Positions 50,788 to 63,408 of a stretch of 64,000 bases of DNA are shown here, piece after piece (the first letter of the stretch is position 1; the number at the start of each line of letters is the position of its first letter). The notes beneath the pieces were generated by a model. The model saw only the letters and a list, made by a program, of their open reading frames with translations. It searched no databases and was not told the DNA's origin. The DNA is from Quillaja saponaria (lineage: Eukaryota > Streptophyta > Magnoliopsida > Fabales > Quillajaceae). The stretch covers positions 868,001 to 932,000 of the forward strand of contig CM055611.1 of NCBI GenBank assembly GCA_029379385.1, given 5' to 3'. Made by a program: the position numbers and the translations under genes.

Positions 50788-51050
50788 CATAGAAACAATT
50801 CGAAATAGAAATAATTTTGAATCGCCTCCTAAAAATAGTAAATTGAGATTTTACTTTCAAGCGTAGTTTTTCAGTTTAAAAAAGGCCTAATTTTGGTTTA
50901 AATAAAACCCAACTTAAACGCAACAGCCGAAAAAAAGCCCAAAATCAAATGAAAAGGTTTGATTGTTGAACTTGTTGACTCGGTTACTTTTTAGCAAAAA
51001 AAAAAAATTGACTCGGTTACCCTCTCTCTAACCTCATACTTTCCCTCTCT
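49062..51050. other. AT-rich intergenic region with minisatellite
   Basis: Downstream of the first MDL gene there is no further gene until the RRP40 leader. It contains the degenerate repeat array at 50032-50440 and an AT microsatellite at 50761-50787. Confidence 0.5.
50032..50440. repeat. Degenerate 50-60-bp minisatellite, about eight units
   Basis: The core TTACATGTTAATTACATA (with variants) recurs at about 50033, 50091, 50148, 50201, 50255, 50304, 50364 and 50421, spaced 49-60 bp. Most units are followed by AATAATTTGTGAGAAAAT-like sequence. The regular spacing shows a tandem array that has since diverged. Confidence 0.75.
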
Positions 51051-51572
51051 TTCTCTCAACCAGCCTAGCTACCACACCTGCCGCCAACCCTGTGCAGTTG
51101 CTGTCAATTTTCTGCTGTCTCCGGTGAATCTCCGATAGTGCGTTTGTTGATGGTAGGTCTTTATCTCTCTCTCTCTCTCTCTCTGTTCTTTTTTTTTTTT
51201 TTCCTTTTCATGTAGTGGGGTTTACCGCCAAACCCATTGTGGGTTGGAATAAAATATGGAAGAAAAAAAAAATGTGAACTTTAGTAGTTTCTTTTTCACT
51301 ACTGAGCTGAATTGTGTTTACTGATTATGTTTCTGCTGCTGCTTGTCTGCCCTTATCAAATAAGTATTGGAATAAGATGGTTGGATTTTGATTAACATGT
51401 GTAGATTAAAAAAAAACAAGGAAAAAAAAGTACTCTCCCGCAATGGCGATCTTTTTTTCCTTTTTTTTTTTTTTTTGCTAAATGAAACTTAGTAATTATA
51501 ATTGTTAATCACTTTCACAACTACAATCAGGTTTTATAGAATTTAGCAAAACAAATTCTACAGTCTAGAAAT

Positions 51573-51893
51573 TACGGGTGGAATTTAGAATCCAGATTCG
51601 AGTTCAAATTAAAAACATTCAACTTGAATTCGAATTCTGTTTAAAATTCAAATTTGAATTTGAATCAGGATAATGTATTATTCGATTCGATATTCAAAAA
51701 ATAATTCAATTTCAGATTCAAATTCGAATAATTCGAAATAATGTATTTTTTATTAAAAAATTTAAATTAATTACCAAAGTACCCTAAAAAATTCAATTTC
51801 GAATTTAAAATTTTATCCTAATTCGAATCCGAATATTCAAGTTGAATTTGAATTCAAACTCGAATTTTAGTTTATGTTCGAATTCCAGCCCTA
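51573..51893. mobile_element. hAT-type MITE with exact 8-bp TSD
   Basis: A 321-bp element flanked by the exact 8-bp duplication CTAGAAAT at 51565-51572 and 51894-51901. The left end reads TACGGGTGGAATT and the reverse complement of the right end reads TAGGGCTGGAATT. The interior is rich in short TTCGAATT-like palindromes and has no coding capacity. An 8-bp duplication and these ends fit a non-autonomous hAT element. Confidence 0.82.
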
Positions 51894-52283
51894 CTAGAAA
51901 TGGTGAGGGTTAGTGTATAAGTATCAAGTAATTAACAGTGTGTACGTACTTTGTCTAATATCAGCTGAGAGTTTACTGGCCCACTAAATACCATACCATG
52001 GTACGTACTACTAGCCATCATGAGAAAGAGGAAAGACAACTATAAACAAATTAGGGATATATACCAGCTTATATGTGAACCACATGTTGCCTTTTGGTTT
52101 GTGAAGTCACACTACTTTATGCAAATTCATTGACAAGCTAAATGCTAGCATTTTGTCATTGTGTTCTAAGGGATGTATCATGTATCAATAAAGCTCGTAG
52201 GAGATGAAGGTTTAGTGCTGTGGAATTACAATTTAGACACTATCTTCAATTTTCTTTGAATTAGGGTGCTGAATTGTATATAA

Positions 52284-52290
<7 letters not shown>

Positions 52291-52314
<24 letters not shown>
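52291..52314. repeat. (GT)n microsatellite
   Basis: Twelve GT units within the proposed 5' intron of RRP40. Confidence 0.9.
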
Positions 52315-52891
52315 TTGATTTTGTATTTCTTTCCCTCCACATTTAATTTCTAATATATGCTCAATTATGAAAGTTTAGAGGCAAGGTATCAACTTACAAA
52401 ACCTATTAACATCTAATAGCAGGCGGGGATGAATAATCACAATTGGTGGTGATTGCCATTATGTCAAATCATCAGAACTAATTATTATTTCCATCAATTT
52501 GAATGGTTACTAGTTGTGATGATTTTCTTATCCAGAAATTGTTGATACTGTGACACTTCATTCCCGCTGTGTCAGACTAAAGACAAAGGGAACAGCCACT
52601 GATGGAGCAGCCAATGTGGCTAGTTGTATGCTAGGTTGATTTACAGTTTCGAACGAACACCAGAATGAAAGAAACTCCTGCCTATTTTCCATTGACTGAA
52701 ATCTATTTGATTATATTGATTTTTTACGACATTGTTTTACCTGTTTAATGATTTTTTTTTTCCTGGTAAATTTTATATCCTTTTTAATGACTGTGTGGAA
52801 CTGTGGATCATGCATTGATTAATCGAAGGTAATGTGATTTGATTCTACGTGCTGCACTGAGCTTTGTCGTTCTTAGAAAATAAACCAAATC

Positions 52892-55800
52892 ATGGAGAAT
52901 AAGCCCACAAGCTTTGTGGACCGGATAGTTGTGAGTTCTTATGCTCTCTTGTCTCTCTCTCTGGTTTTTGGATGTTTCTTGCCAATTCTTTTATATATGT
53001 GATTATACTATAGCTATTTTTTTCTTTTTTTAATGGCTGATTAGGTTCCAGGAGATGTGGTCCTTGATCTCTCGACCATGACTAACCAGACAATTAAGCT
53101 GGGAGGTGGTCTACGTCAGGTCTGTCTATTGATTTTGGAAAATTAAGCTGACAACTATAAGGATACTATTTTTTGTGTTTCATATTCTTTGTATTTGTTA
53201 GTTTGATTATGTGAAAACTGGGTTTTCTTTGAAGTTTGATTTTTCGTTTATCAATTAATTAAGCCAATGGTGTTAGTCAATTGATATTTACATAAAGCCC
53301 AAAAGTCAAGCCTCATTTTCTTGTTTGCATATGTCACAGACTTCAGTTATTTTATAAAAAGCAGGAAGCTTATTGTTCAAGCAGTCTATGTCATAGAATT
53401 ATTGATATTCTATTATATAGTATTTTTGTTGGATTGTGTCATGCTGTAATTTGTATTTTCCTTAAAATGGAAACCCTAATTTCCATGGGCTCTTATTCTT
53501 GATAAACCTCTGAATTTAATGGAAGCTATATAATTTAATTTTAACCCATTGGAGATGTTTTGCATTATTCTTGGTAAAATCCTATAGTGGGTAGCTTCAT
53601 CCTCTCACTCAAAGGAAATAATTATAGTAGTTTTGTATCACCTTCGTTCCTTGGCGTCTTTTGGAGTATCATTAACGCTCCTTTACATCAATTTCTAGGA
53701 TGGTGATGCAATTTCAGTAATGAAGGCTGGCAAGCTAAGGTTCTCAAAACCAAACAAATATTGGGTTGAAGGTTCCCAGAAAAGGGTGAGTACAGTAATC
53801 TAACTGAAAACCGGGATCAATATAGTGACGATTGTTTCACACTTGTGTTTCTAAATGTTTCAAAATCTCGTTCCAAGTTTATATATCATTGTTTTTTTTA
53901 CCAAGTTATTTCACGACAAACATAAACCACAGATCTAATTACATGTTGCATTTGTGTAGATTTCTTTCTAAGTTTTCTTAAAATGGATTATGAGGTCTAG
54001 TGTCTATCAAAAAAATAATGAGTTCTAGTGATGTTACCTCAGGAAAGAGTGCTAAACTGGCAAATTTGGCAGTGATGTTACTTTCTGTATCACAACCTAA
54101 TTGTTAATTTCATATTCAAATCTTTTATGATGATTGTTAATTGCAGATGAAATTTTCAGTAAGTTTACATGGTCTTGTGTCATCTTGAATGTGGTGGATT
54201 CTTGTTGGTACCAATATATAGGTGGGTTATATATATGTCGAAATGATTTCTTTTATTTCTCATTAACATTTTTAATATATCTTTCTTGATGACTAATATG
54301 CTTACAATTTAAAGAGAAAATGTTTTTGCTTTGTGCAAGACCTTCTTTTAGGCTTTTTTGATGCAGGTATGAGTATGATATACTAGTTTTGAGATTGGCT
54401 TGAGTTTGGTTTCCAGCCATATACTAAGTTGATCTTTCTTGTGATCAGATCTAATTTATAGCTTCAATATTTGCACTTTGATGTAAAACTGTTGTTTATT
54501 TTTATTTTATTGGTACAACATTACAATTCAAAAGAATTCATCATTTTTTTTGCTGACATGACATTGCAAGACAGCCTAGAGAAAAATTGTGACTTTTTAG
54601 GTTTTGGCATATGAGATAGTGTCCCAGGGGAGGGGGGGTCTTTCATCTTTAGATTCTATTGACAGCAGCAAAAGCTATACGAAGAAATTAAGATACAGTA
54701 CATAATGAATTTCTAGAAAGGAGGAGGAATCAAAAAGAAATGGAAGCAGTAGACTATGCCATCAATAAAGTTTTATTACCAACTTCTCCCTTTTCTGCCT
54801 CTGTTATAGCATTTGTAAGAACGGTCTGCAAGAGACAGAGGAAGATGACAAGGAATGAGGGAATGCATTATCAACTTGTCCCATTTCTTCTGTTGTTTCC
54901 TGCTCTCTCTTTTTCCTAATAATATAACCTATTGGCATAGCGCTCTGATTTTTTCACCAACAGAGTCTAATGAATGACTATCAAACATTCTTTAGAACCT
55001 AATTCTTCGACCACATCCCTAATATACCCTCATACAGCATATGCCTTTCTTTTATCCTAATGTTTAGACACTCTAGGTTGTTCTACTTCTGCGTCACAAG
55101 GCTCTCAGTAGTTTCAATTTTGTTTATGCCTCTTGTCTCTTCCTAACTTTTGTTTTTTACAGTATGTGCCCCATGCAGAAGATTCTGTTCTTGGAATCGT
55201 AGTAGACACCAAACCAGATGTAAGGACATTTTTTGATTTTATTGTTCATGTAATTTGCTCTTATAAGTTTTATAGTAACTTCATATGATGGGCATGATCG
55301 CTTTGTGTACCTTTTCATTTTATTCCCTTATCATCATTTATAATTTAAGTCATTCAATTCACAACCACTATTTTTTCCTCCTTATTTTGTCGTGGCACTA
55401 TTAAGTTCATGATTCTGTTTACGCCTATCTGAGGACAAATTAACCACCATATTGGTGAGAGTAAGCTAGTTGGTACTAACTCCTAATTCAAGCTGGTAGC
55501 CTGGTACTACTTCAGAACCAGCTTTATTTTATTTTTTTGGCTTTGATGTAGAAAACAATAATATAGTGCTAAACAAGGTTGGATGCATCCTTACAAATAA
55601 GATGAAACAGAATAGTTTGAGATACTTAAGGGAAAAAGAGTGATGCTTTAAGGATAGATGGAAATGAGCTCAAATGGGTAGCAAAATCAAGTCTTATTAT
55701 CCAACATGGATTCTGGAAGATACCTTTCATTCTGTTATAGCGTCTTTGCATACATCTCTATTTAGATTGAGTGGTTCACCGTGAAGATGAAGCAAATAAA

Positions 55801-57819
55801 CTTTAATAAAGTCAAATAATGCTAACCAACTAAGTGCACAAAACTGTTCAGCAAATGTGATTCATGACAAAGTCTAGTCACGGGAATCTTTTATCTGAAA
55901 GGATTATATCTAAATTTGATCAATCTAGCAGCAATTAATGCATTGAGGCTCCATCTAGAAACTATTTCCCTTTCCTCTACAACATCTAACAAGATCGAGG
56001 AAAAATGTTTCCCTTTTCTCCTACTAATCACCTGAAAGTGGTTTAGATTGTGGTCCAATAAAACTAAGATGCTGCCTCTATTGCACTTTTGTAGATATTA
56101 AAATGGCTGCTCTTTTTAGCTTTCCTGCTTCATATTGTAATTTTCTTTTTCAAAAGACATTCATATAATAATATTGAATGTACTCTTGAATGAATTGCCT
56201 AGTTTTACATTACTCCCATTTTTCTGTATGCACTTCAAATTTTACACGTGTTTTGTCAACTGAGAAGTGCATTCCTATTGTTTTATTTGCTTTCAATTTA
56301 TACCTTTGCAGAACTTTCTTGTTGACATAAAAGGGCCTGCTTTGGCAGTTTTGCCTGTGCTTGCATTTGAAGGAGGAACCAGGAGAAATATACCAAAGTT
56401 TGAGGTGGGCATATATGTTTATATGTAATTGCAAACATTGAATATCTGTGAATTCCTATGCATGTTTTGTTCTTTTGTGCGGTATCAGTTATTTTTTCCA
56501 AGTGGGTTTTGAAGTTGCATCTCCTTGGTTTCTGGAAGCCTGTTTATCAAGGGTAAAGCACAAAACAATGAGTAGTTCTCACATCTCACTTTCTATGTCA
56601 ACTTAAGTTGGCTACCTCTTTTCGCCACGGGTGACTGGTTATTGCTGCTATGGATTATGACATGGATTTAATGCATGAATACAATTATGTTGTATGTGGA
56701 TCTATGTGTGTATTGACCTATGCATGTACATACTTATGTATGACCTGTAACTACAGCAAGCAACTTTAAATGGAATGACATCTGACTTAACCACATCCGT
56801 GTACAAATATATAAGATGGTAAATAGCCAAGCTGAAGACATATATTGTTCCAAATGCTATTGATATGACTTAATCCTTTCAGAAAATAAAATCTTGCAAA
56901 CCAGCTACATGCTTTGGCTTTTCATTCATGGTGTGGTTATTGTTTTGTTCTGCACAGCCTGTTTGCACATACATTTCTTTTGGCTAATTCTGCAGGCAGG
57001 CACTTTGCTTTATGTTCGGGTTGTGAAGGCAAACCCTGGAATGAATCCTGAGCTATCATGCACTGATGGTTGGCTTCTACCTACGATTCTTCATACGCTT
57101 CCTCTTTTGTAGGATGCCTTTATTTAATTTTTAACTTTTTATAAGCTCAACTTTTTTGCTTCTCTAAAAATTTCATTTCCTACGATAGCGAGTGGGAAAG
57201 CAGCAGAATACGGTCCCCTAAAAGATGGCTACATGTTTGAATGTTCGACTGGTCTATCGAGAATGTGAGAGTCTGTCTTATACTTTAGTTCATGTGCAGT
57301 GCTTAGCTGATCTTGACTTTAATCCACTATGTTACTTTTAGGTTGCTCAGCTCTCCAACATGTCCCGTTCTCGATGCTCTAGGGAAGAAGCTGTCCTTTG
57401 AGATAGCAGTTGGCTTAAATGGGCGTGTTTGGGTATACTTCTTAAGACACTATATTGTCCATGCATTACACAGCCACTTATTTCCAATTTACCATTTTTC
57501 TTCGCTTCTTTGCTTGTCAACCCATTTGATGCGACTTATGCTTGATGCTCTTTTTTGGGCTGGACATAAAATCTCGTTTCCAGGTCTTTAACTTGTCAAC
57601 CATGGTCAAAACTATCAACCTTCCCAGTCAAGCATCATTGCTGAGGACAGTGTGCTACTAATTTCATGTTTCCTTTTTCATAACTTTTTTGGAATCTAGG
57701 TCAATGGGGCATCTCCATCTACAATAATCATCGTTGCTAATGCAATCATGAACTCAGAGTCATTGAGTGGGGTTCAGCAGAGAATAATGGCCGAGAAGTT
57801 GCTTCAGAGAATTCAGTAA
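52892..57819 (+). CDS. RRP40: Exosome complex cap subunit RRP40
   Basis: Nine exons join in frame: 52892-52930, 53045-53119, 53699-53785, 55163-55219, 56312-56404, 56996-57068, 57189-57264, 57342-57432 and 57700-57819 (711 nt, 236 residues; Arabidopsis RRP40 is about 240). It begins MENKPTSFVDRIVVPGDVV. Landmarks are LDLSTMTNQTIKLGGGLRQ, GKLRFSKPNKYWVEG, the S1 RNA-binding part YVPHAEDSVLGIVVDTKPD and FLVDIKGPALAVLPVLAFEG, then a KH-type region LLSSPTCPVLDALGKKL to IVANAIMNSE. RRP40 sits on the RNA-entry cap of the nuclear and cytoplasmic exosome, a 3'-to-5' RNA-degrading complex. All introns are GT-AG. Frames inside its introns (for example 54.5-55 kb) are not genes. Confidence 0.94.
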
Positions 57820-58194
57820 TCAAGGTGGTCAAAAATATGTGTGCGGTTGCGCTATCCAGTTTTGTTTGTCATTCTTGAACGACAGTCTGCAACCAAAAAT
57901 TTCAGCAGTCAGCACATCCCCATGAGCATAAACAGAAATTGTGGAAATTTTGAACACTTTGCAATTTAACATGAGTTATCTGGAATCCATGAAAAGTTTT
58001 GAACTTCGAAGGAGTTATCGTCTCTTGTATATTATTCTTCCTTCAGAGAGATGGAATGGACAAAACTGTGTTTGTATTCTTTATTTGTTATTGCTATAAT
58101 TTGGTTCTTATATTACTATGATATTTTTCTTGTTTTGTCTAATCTGTTAATTTATTTCTTTGTTGGGTAACTATTTCATAAGAGAGCATTAGGA

Positions 58195-58332
58195 GTGAAA
58201 TATTAATCCTTTATTTTAAATACTTAATGTGGGAAGAGTTTAAAATTGATTTTTCATGTTTTAAATAAAGTATTAATATTTCACTCTTTAAATAAAGTAT
58301 TAATATTTTACTCTTAAACTCTTCCCACATTA
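58195..58332. repeat. Inverted repeat with internal 27-bp tandem repeat
   Basis: Perfect 18-bp arms, TAATGTGGGAAGAGTTTA at 58225-58242 and its complement at 58315-58332. Between them lie two adjacent 27-bp copies starting TTTAAATAAAGTATTAATA (58260-58286 and 58287-58313). The left outer part (58195-58222) is roughly the inverse of those copies. It looks like a small foldback element between RRP40 and the second MDL gene. Confidence 0.75.
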
Positions 58333-58772
58333 TTTAATTTGAGTAAATATGAAATTCAAATACAAAACATAAAAAATTATTTCTCATACCTAAAATAAAA
58401 AAACACTTTTCATATCTAAAATAAAAAATCATTTTTCATAACTAAACTCGTTTCTTATATTTAGTACAAATATTATTTTATTTGCATGGGATTTTATTTT
58501 GTCAATCTAAACTTTTTAAAATATTATTTTATTTACTTAAGGAGGTTGACACGATTATCAATTAATCCTACCGACTGTATCTCATCTTTCATATGCTAAA
58601 GAAGATAATTTTGGGGCATGGGTAATTTGGACTGATTGAGAAGAGCTCTGTCCCTCTCTTACAGTCTTGGTAACTCTTCCCTCGTCAGTTATATAGAGAG
58701 CAAAATGAGGCAAGGGTCTTGCGGGTATTAGTTGCAGTGAGTGACAAAGAAAGTGAGAAAAAGTAGAGGGAC

Positions 58773-60767
58773 ATGCCATGCCTGAATCTGTCAACCAACG
58801 TCAGCCTAATTGGCGTAGACACCTCTTCCATTCTCTCTGAAGCCACCTCCACTGTCGCCACGCTGATTGGCAAACCTGAGGCCGTATGGCTCCTATCTCT
58901 CTCTCTTTGTCACCCTCTTTCTACATACGTTTATGTTTGCATACTAATATATATATATATTGTATGTACATATTTGTGTGCTTTCGATGTTTGTGATGTG
59001 AACTTTCTTGGTTTTATTGTTCATTTTCTTTTTCTAGAGTTTTTCTTTTAACTAGATGGAAATTATGAATATTCAAGGATGTTGACTGTTGAGCTAATAT
59101 TTCTTCCAATTGGGGAACGTGATTAACATCACTTTCAACTAAGGAAGCTTTTATTATTGAAAAAGGGGTGGCAAAAAATAGCCCACTTCAGGAATGACAA
59201 CTTCTTGAATTGGTTATACTTGTTGCTCTCCATCCTTGGGAAAGATCTTCTAGTCATCCTGAGTTGGGAAAGAAATGTTCCTCAAGTCTTTGGATGACAT
59301 TCTCCCACATTTAGAGGCATAGTGTTCTTAGATTGTATTAGAAGTTAATGACATTAAACCGTTAGATATTGAAACTGTCTCTGTGTGTATGAATATTGAA
59401 TAAATTACACACAAGTTTGATGATGATATGATCCTGGGTCTTTATATATTTCTTATGTATTTTAGGTGCATGATGCAGATTATCAAAGATCATCTATGTT
59501 TGAGATTTGTGGGAGTAATTTTAGCGCCATAATGGGTAGTAAGACTAAGAACTGAATACTACTGATAGCAGATGTATGTCCTTAACCCAATGGCTTAAAC
59601 TTTTGGCTTTAGTTGATGATCCACATGCTTTTCTAGGCCTATTTTTGAAGACTCTACATGCACAATACTTGGTGCCTGTGAAGAGTTTGGTTAAGATCGA
59701 TGAGCATTTGGACTCTTGGCATGGCTTATATGGTTTTCATGCGTACTCTATGTAAATCCCAAATTGATGAAGACCTTCCTGCTTTGTTAATGTTGAGTAT
59801 GTCATTTCTTCCTTAATTTTTGGTCAAATTGAATGGAGTTATAACAAGCATTGGCCAATGCATAAATATAGTTCTCTTCTTGATTTTTAGTTATTTAGTT
59901 TCTTTATTTTAAAGGCCATTTCCTGTCTTTGGTGAACAGTTTATGATGTCTGTAAGCTCAAGATGCGTCAGATTTGAATCATAAAGTCATCATCTCAAAG
60001 CCAAAATGTGTTTGATTCGGGTTGCATATTATCACCTCTGGCATGTCTGCTTCTTGCATCTGTTTTCAAATATATTATACTGTTTAGTGTTTTGTTGGAA
60101 ATTGCACTGAAACACCTGGAAAGTTTTTCATCTTACTGATTGCAGTGAGCCTAATGATCAAATATTAAGTTAGCATAAGTTGATACTTCATATTGGACAT
60201 GATTTGCGAGGGAAAACAGCCTTTATTTTCCCTCTGTAACTTAGCAGCGGAATAACCCCAAGTCGTTCACCTTGTTCTAGTGCCAAATGTACACAGCAGT
60301 TATAGCTATTAATGTAGCAGATTTCTTATTCATTCTGATTCACTCATCTCCTAGTGAAAACCAAGGAGGTTTTTAGGGAGATTGTGGAGCCAATGTGTAT
60401 GTATTGGAAACATGGCTCCCTTCAGTATGACTGGATACATTGTGAATTATTTCTAGTATTTCTGATTTTCCTTTTATATCTTCTTCCATAAAACTTTGAA
60501 CTTTTCCTAAACAGTTGAAATATGTGTATTGGTATTTTGCAGTATGCGATGATTGTCCTGAAGGGATCAATACCCATTTCTTTTAGCGGAACCGAGCAGC
60601 CTGCAGCACATGGTGAATTGGTGTCCATTGGTGGTCTTAGCTCTGACGTTAAAAAGAAAGTGCTGCAATTTCCACAATTCTTAAGACCAAGTTGTCTGTT
60701 CCTAAGTCACGGTTCTTCCTCAAATTCTGACACTAAGGCAAGCCATCACAACTTCCTAACTCAGTAA
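58773..60767 (+). pseudogene. Second MIF-like (MDL) gene with compensating frameshifts
   Basis: Exon 1 (58773-58883) starts MPCLNLSTNVSLIGVDTSS and ends IGKPEA at codon 37, the same intron position as the MDL gene at 46954. Exon 2 starts at 60543 (YAMIVLKGSIPISFSG) and reads normally to GGLSSDVKKK. After that the open frame gives VLQFPQFLRPSCLF, which is unlike any MIF. The next frame gives the expected ISTILKTKLSVPKSRFFLKF, so about 4 bases seem to be missing after KKK. A second loss of about 2 bases near 60728 returns the original frame (SDTKASHHNFLTQ, stop 60765-60767). The open frame is 112 residues but about 30 are out of frame. The tautomerase fold is probably spoiled; call it a pseudogene, or a gene with a novel C-terminus. 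Confidence 0.75.
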
Positions 60768-63400
60768 ATTGTCCCGAAAAATAATTGGTCATTGTCATGC
60801 ACACTTTTCTTCTCATAGCATTTTCCTTTTTGTTTAGGCCCATCAAAGTCAAGAATATGCATGAGTGTTTGCATGCTTACACCAGGACTAGATCGTGTGA
60901 ATAAAACTGTACTGTTTGTGCTGTTTACTGCAATTTGACGGTAATGGTGCTTCATTTACTTTGCGGGGTTCCAAATTTGGAGTCAATGGATGCACTTTCT
61001 GATTCCATGTTACATCTAGCGTGATGTCTTGAATGTCAAATGGGCTTTGTTCTGTTTCTGACTACTTTATATCTGTATGGTAATTTTGCATCACAAGTAC
61101 TATCTTAGGATTAGGGAGGACATATATAATGCCTCTGTATTTTATCCAATTGTTAGAAAATGTGGAGCATTTGCTCTTCAATTGATGATCAAATGAAGAT
61201 AGTGGAACAACATGCCTCTAAATGTTTAGAAATTTTACCAGTGGTTTAGGAGGAACTCAAGTGTTTCTAACAATCTCCCACAATGCCACATTTGATGTGC
61301 ATGATTCCTCGACAAAGATTCATATTGTCTTCTCTTTGACCTGTTTTTTATTTATAGTTGTGTTTTTTTTTTTTTCCATGTTTTCTTGTTTCCTTTTAAC
61401 TTTTCAGCAATGACGGGTGAGATGCAAAAAGTTATCATACATTCTTTTTTTCTTATGCGAAAATTAGTGATTGGTGCGTATTACGTTATCGTCTCATATC
61501 ATTTATTACACTGCCACATGTAGTAAGAGAAACTTCGAAAATTTTGTAAATATCATTTCTCCACATTTAGAGAAGACAAGAAATTTTTTCTTTGTAAGAG
61601 TTTCATTGGGTCTGAGAATCTTAAGTTACGTAATGGGATGTGTTATTTCATTCTCATAAATTTTATCTCGAGTGAATGCAATATTTGATTACAGATTTTT
61701 AGGACGATTCTAAAAAAAATTTCTAGTTAATGAAGCACAATCCAAAATGAAATAATGTAATTTCTCAATTCAATTCTTATAAATTTTTAAACTAATAGTT
61801 TTTCTTAGATTTGTAGGAAGTCATTAAATCTATACCACGTAACATCATGTATTTTTTATTTTTTTTTATACTGATGAAACTCTTTATTATTCTTAATAAA
61901 GGGAATAATATGATCTAAGATTTTTAATATATGTTAGTGGAAATTCTAATTTCTTCAACGGTATGCTAAAAATTTATTGTAAGACATAAAAACTCATACG
62001 ATTGTAAATAGTTCAGATGAATTATTGGTTTGAGTTTTAATATAAAACACTAATAGTTAAGTGTTTTTTATGTCAACCATTCTTACGAAGTGCTGTAAAT
62101 CCAAATCAAAACAAAATAAATCAACATTCTAAAACAAAAATGCAAGAAAACTTACAAATAAAAGTTAAAATGATAACAATCATAGAGGAATTAAAGACAC
62201 TTTTGGTAATCTGTGTAGAAATATTTGTGTGTTTGTAAACAGATACATAAATGGTTCTTATAGAACTCTAAGGCTTGGTTTGGTAATGCTGTAACTTTTT
62301 GATAAGTGTTGTGCTCTTATGACTCTCTTAAAACTACGTTTAAAAAGTGACAGAAGTAGTGTTAAAAACTGTTCTCAATAAGTAAAAATCATAAATTAGT
62401 GTTGGGTAAATTTATTATAAAGTTACTCTAAAGATTTGAATTGATAATAAAAAAAAAAGATAATTAACTTATTGCATTAATTAATAGAAGGATAAATATG
62501 AATATTCATTAAAAATTAAAATTATATTAATCTTTTACAATCTTAAGAACAGAAGTCAGTTTTTAAAAATATTTATTTTTAAAAAATTTTCTAGATTTTA
62601 AAAGCGCAAAGCATAAGTACCCCACTTTTTTTTTGCCAAATATAAAAAATTAACTTATATACCCTTCATAACTGTAAACACCCTCCAAAACAATATCATC
62701 AAACTAAACCTTATCCATCCGCCAATTAAATTTCACTCAATTATTATCTTTATCTTAAATGCCTAACAACCGATTTAAACACACTTGATATATCTTATTC
62801 ACGTATTCGTGCCATCACCAAGTATAACCCTTTTTTGCACCAGCTGGATTGGCATATTCCGCCCAACACTTAATTTCTTGTGTCAATTATTTTAGAGTGT
62901 CAACAAATTCAGATTAATTTTTTTTTTTCAAAATTCAGTATTATACAAATAATTTTTATTTTTTTTAATATGATTCAATTTTATTATTTTATGTAGAATA
63001 TGCAAATGTATAATTGAATATTTTTAAATGAGTGGAAAAATTTTAATATTATACTAAAATTTACCCAAAAAAAAAAAAAAAGTAAATGTGAAGTTTCCTA
63101 GTTCTTTCATTTTAACACGCGATTTTTGTCGGTGAAACTTCCCCATCCCCGCCGTAACGATGAAGCAATTACCTTACAAAACGTGTTATTCTCTCCTATT
63201 TGGATTTTGGGCTATTTCCATCGATCTTCCTCAACCTTGTTTTCCTGCTCTCCTCACCTTCGCTTTGAAAATTTAACCAAATCAGAAATCCACCATCAAT
63301 AAATAACCTTCCATCCTCCGATTCTCTATACGTAGTCAACACTTCTCCTTCTTTATCTCTCTTCTCTCTCCCTCCAACCATTTTCATAGATCCACCAAAC
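60768..63400. other. Intergenic region before the PRA1.B gene
   Basis: No gene is supported. A possible MITE lies at 62272-62710. CT-rich promoter-like and leader-like sequence starts at about 63190, upstream of the PRA1.B start codon. Confidence 0.45.
62272..62710. mobile_element. Possible Tourist-like MITE
   Basis: The left end GGCTTGGTTTGGTAATGCTG and the reverse complement of the right end GGTTTAGTTTGATGATATTG match at about three quarters of positions. They resemble the GG-CTTGTTTGG ends of PIF/Harbinger MITEs. The flanks are TAA and TTA, not an exact duplication, so the call is tentative. Confidence 0.35.
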
Positions 63401-63408
63401 AACCAACA

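Larger units (their letters stand above)
51050..52891 (+). promoter_or_regulatory. RRP40 leader exon and likely 5' intron
   Basis: The GC-richer stretch at about 51050-51152 looks like a 5' leader exon. A donor GTAGGT follows at 51153 and an acceptor TTCTTAG ends at 52876, 15 bp before the RRP40 ATG. Splicing these puts an ATG at 51150-51152 in frame with the main ATG, adding MKINQI. The intron holds the hAT-type MITE (51573-51893) and a GT microsatellite (52291-52314). The leader exon is inferred from composition and splice signals only. Confidence 0.55.

Noticed and set aside
56210..56501. Minus-strand frames over RRP40 exon 5
   Set aside because: Shadows of the coding exon at 56312-56404.
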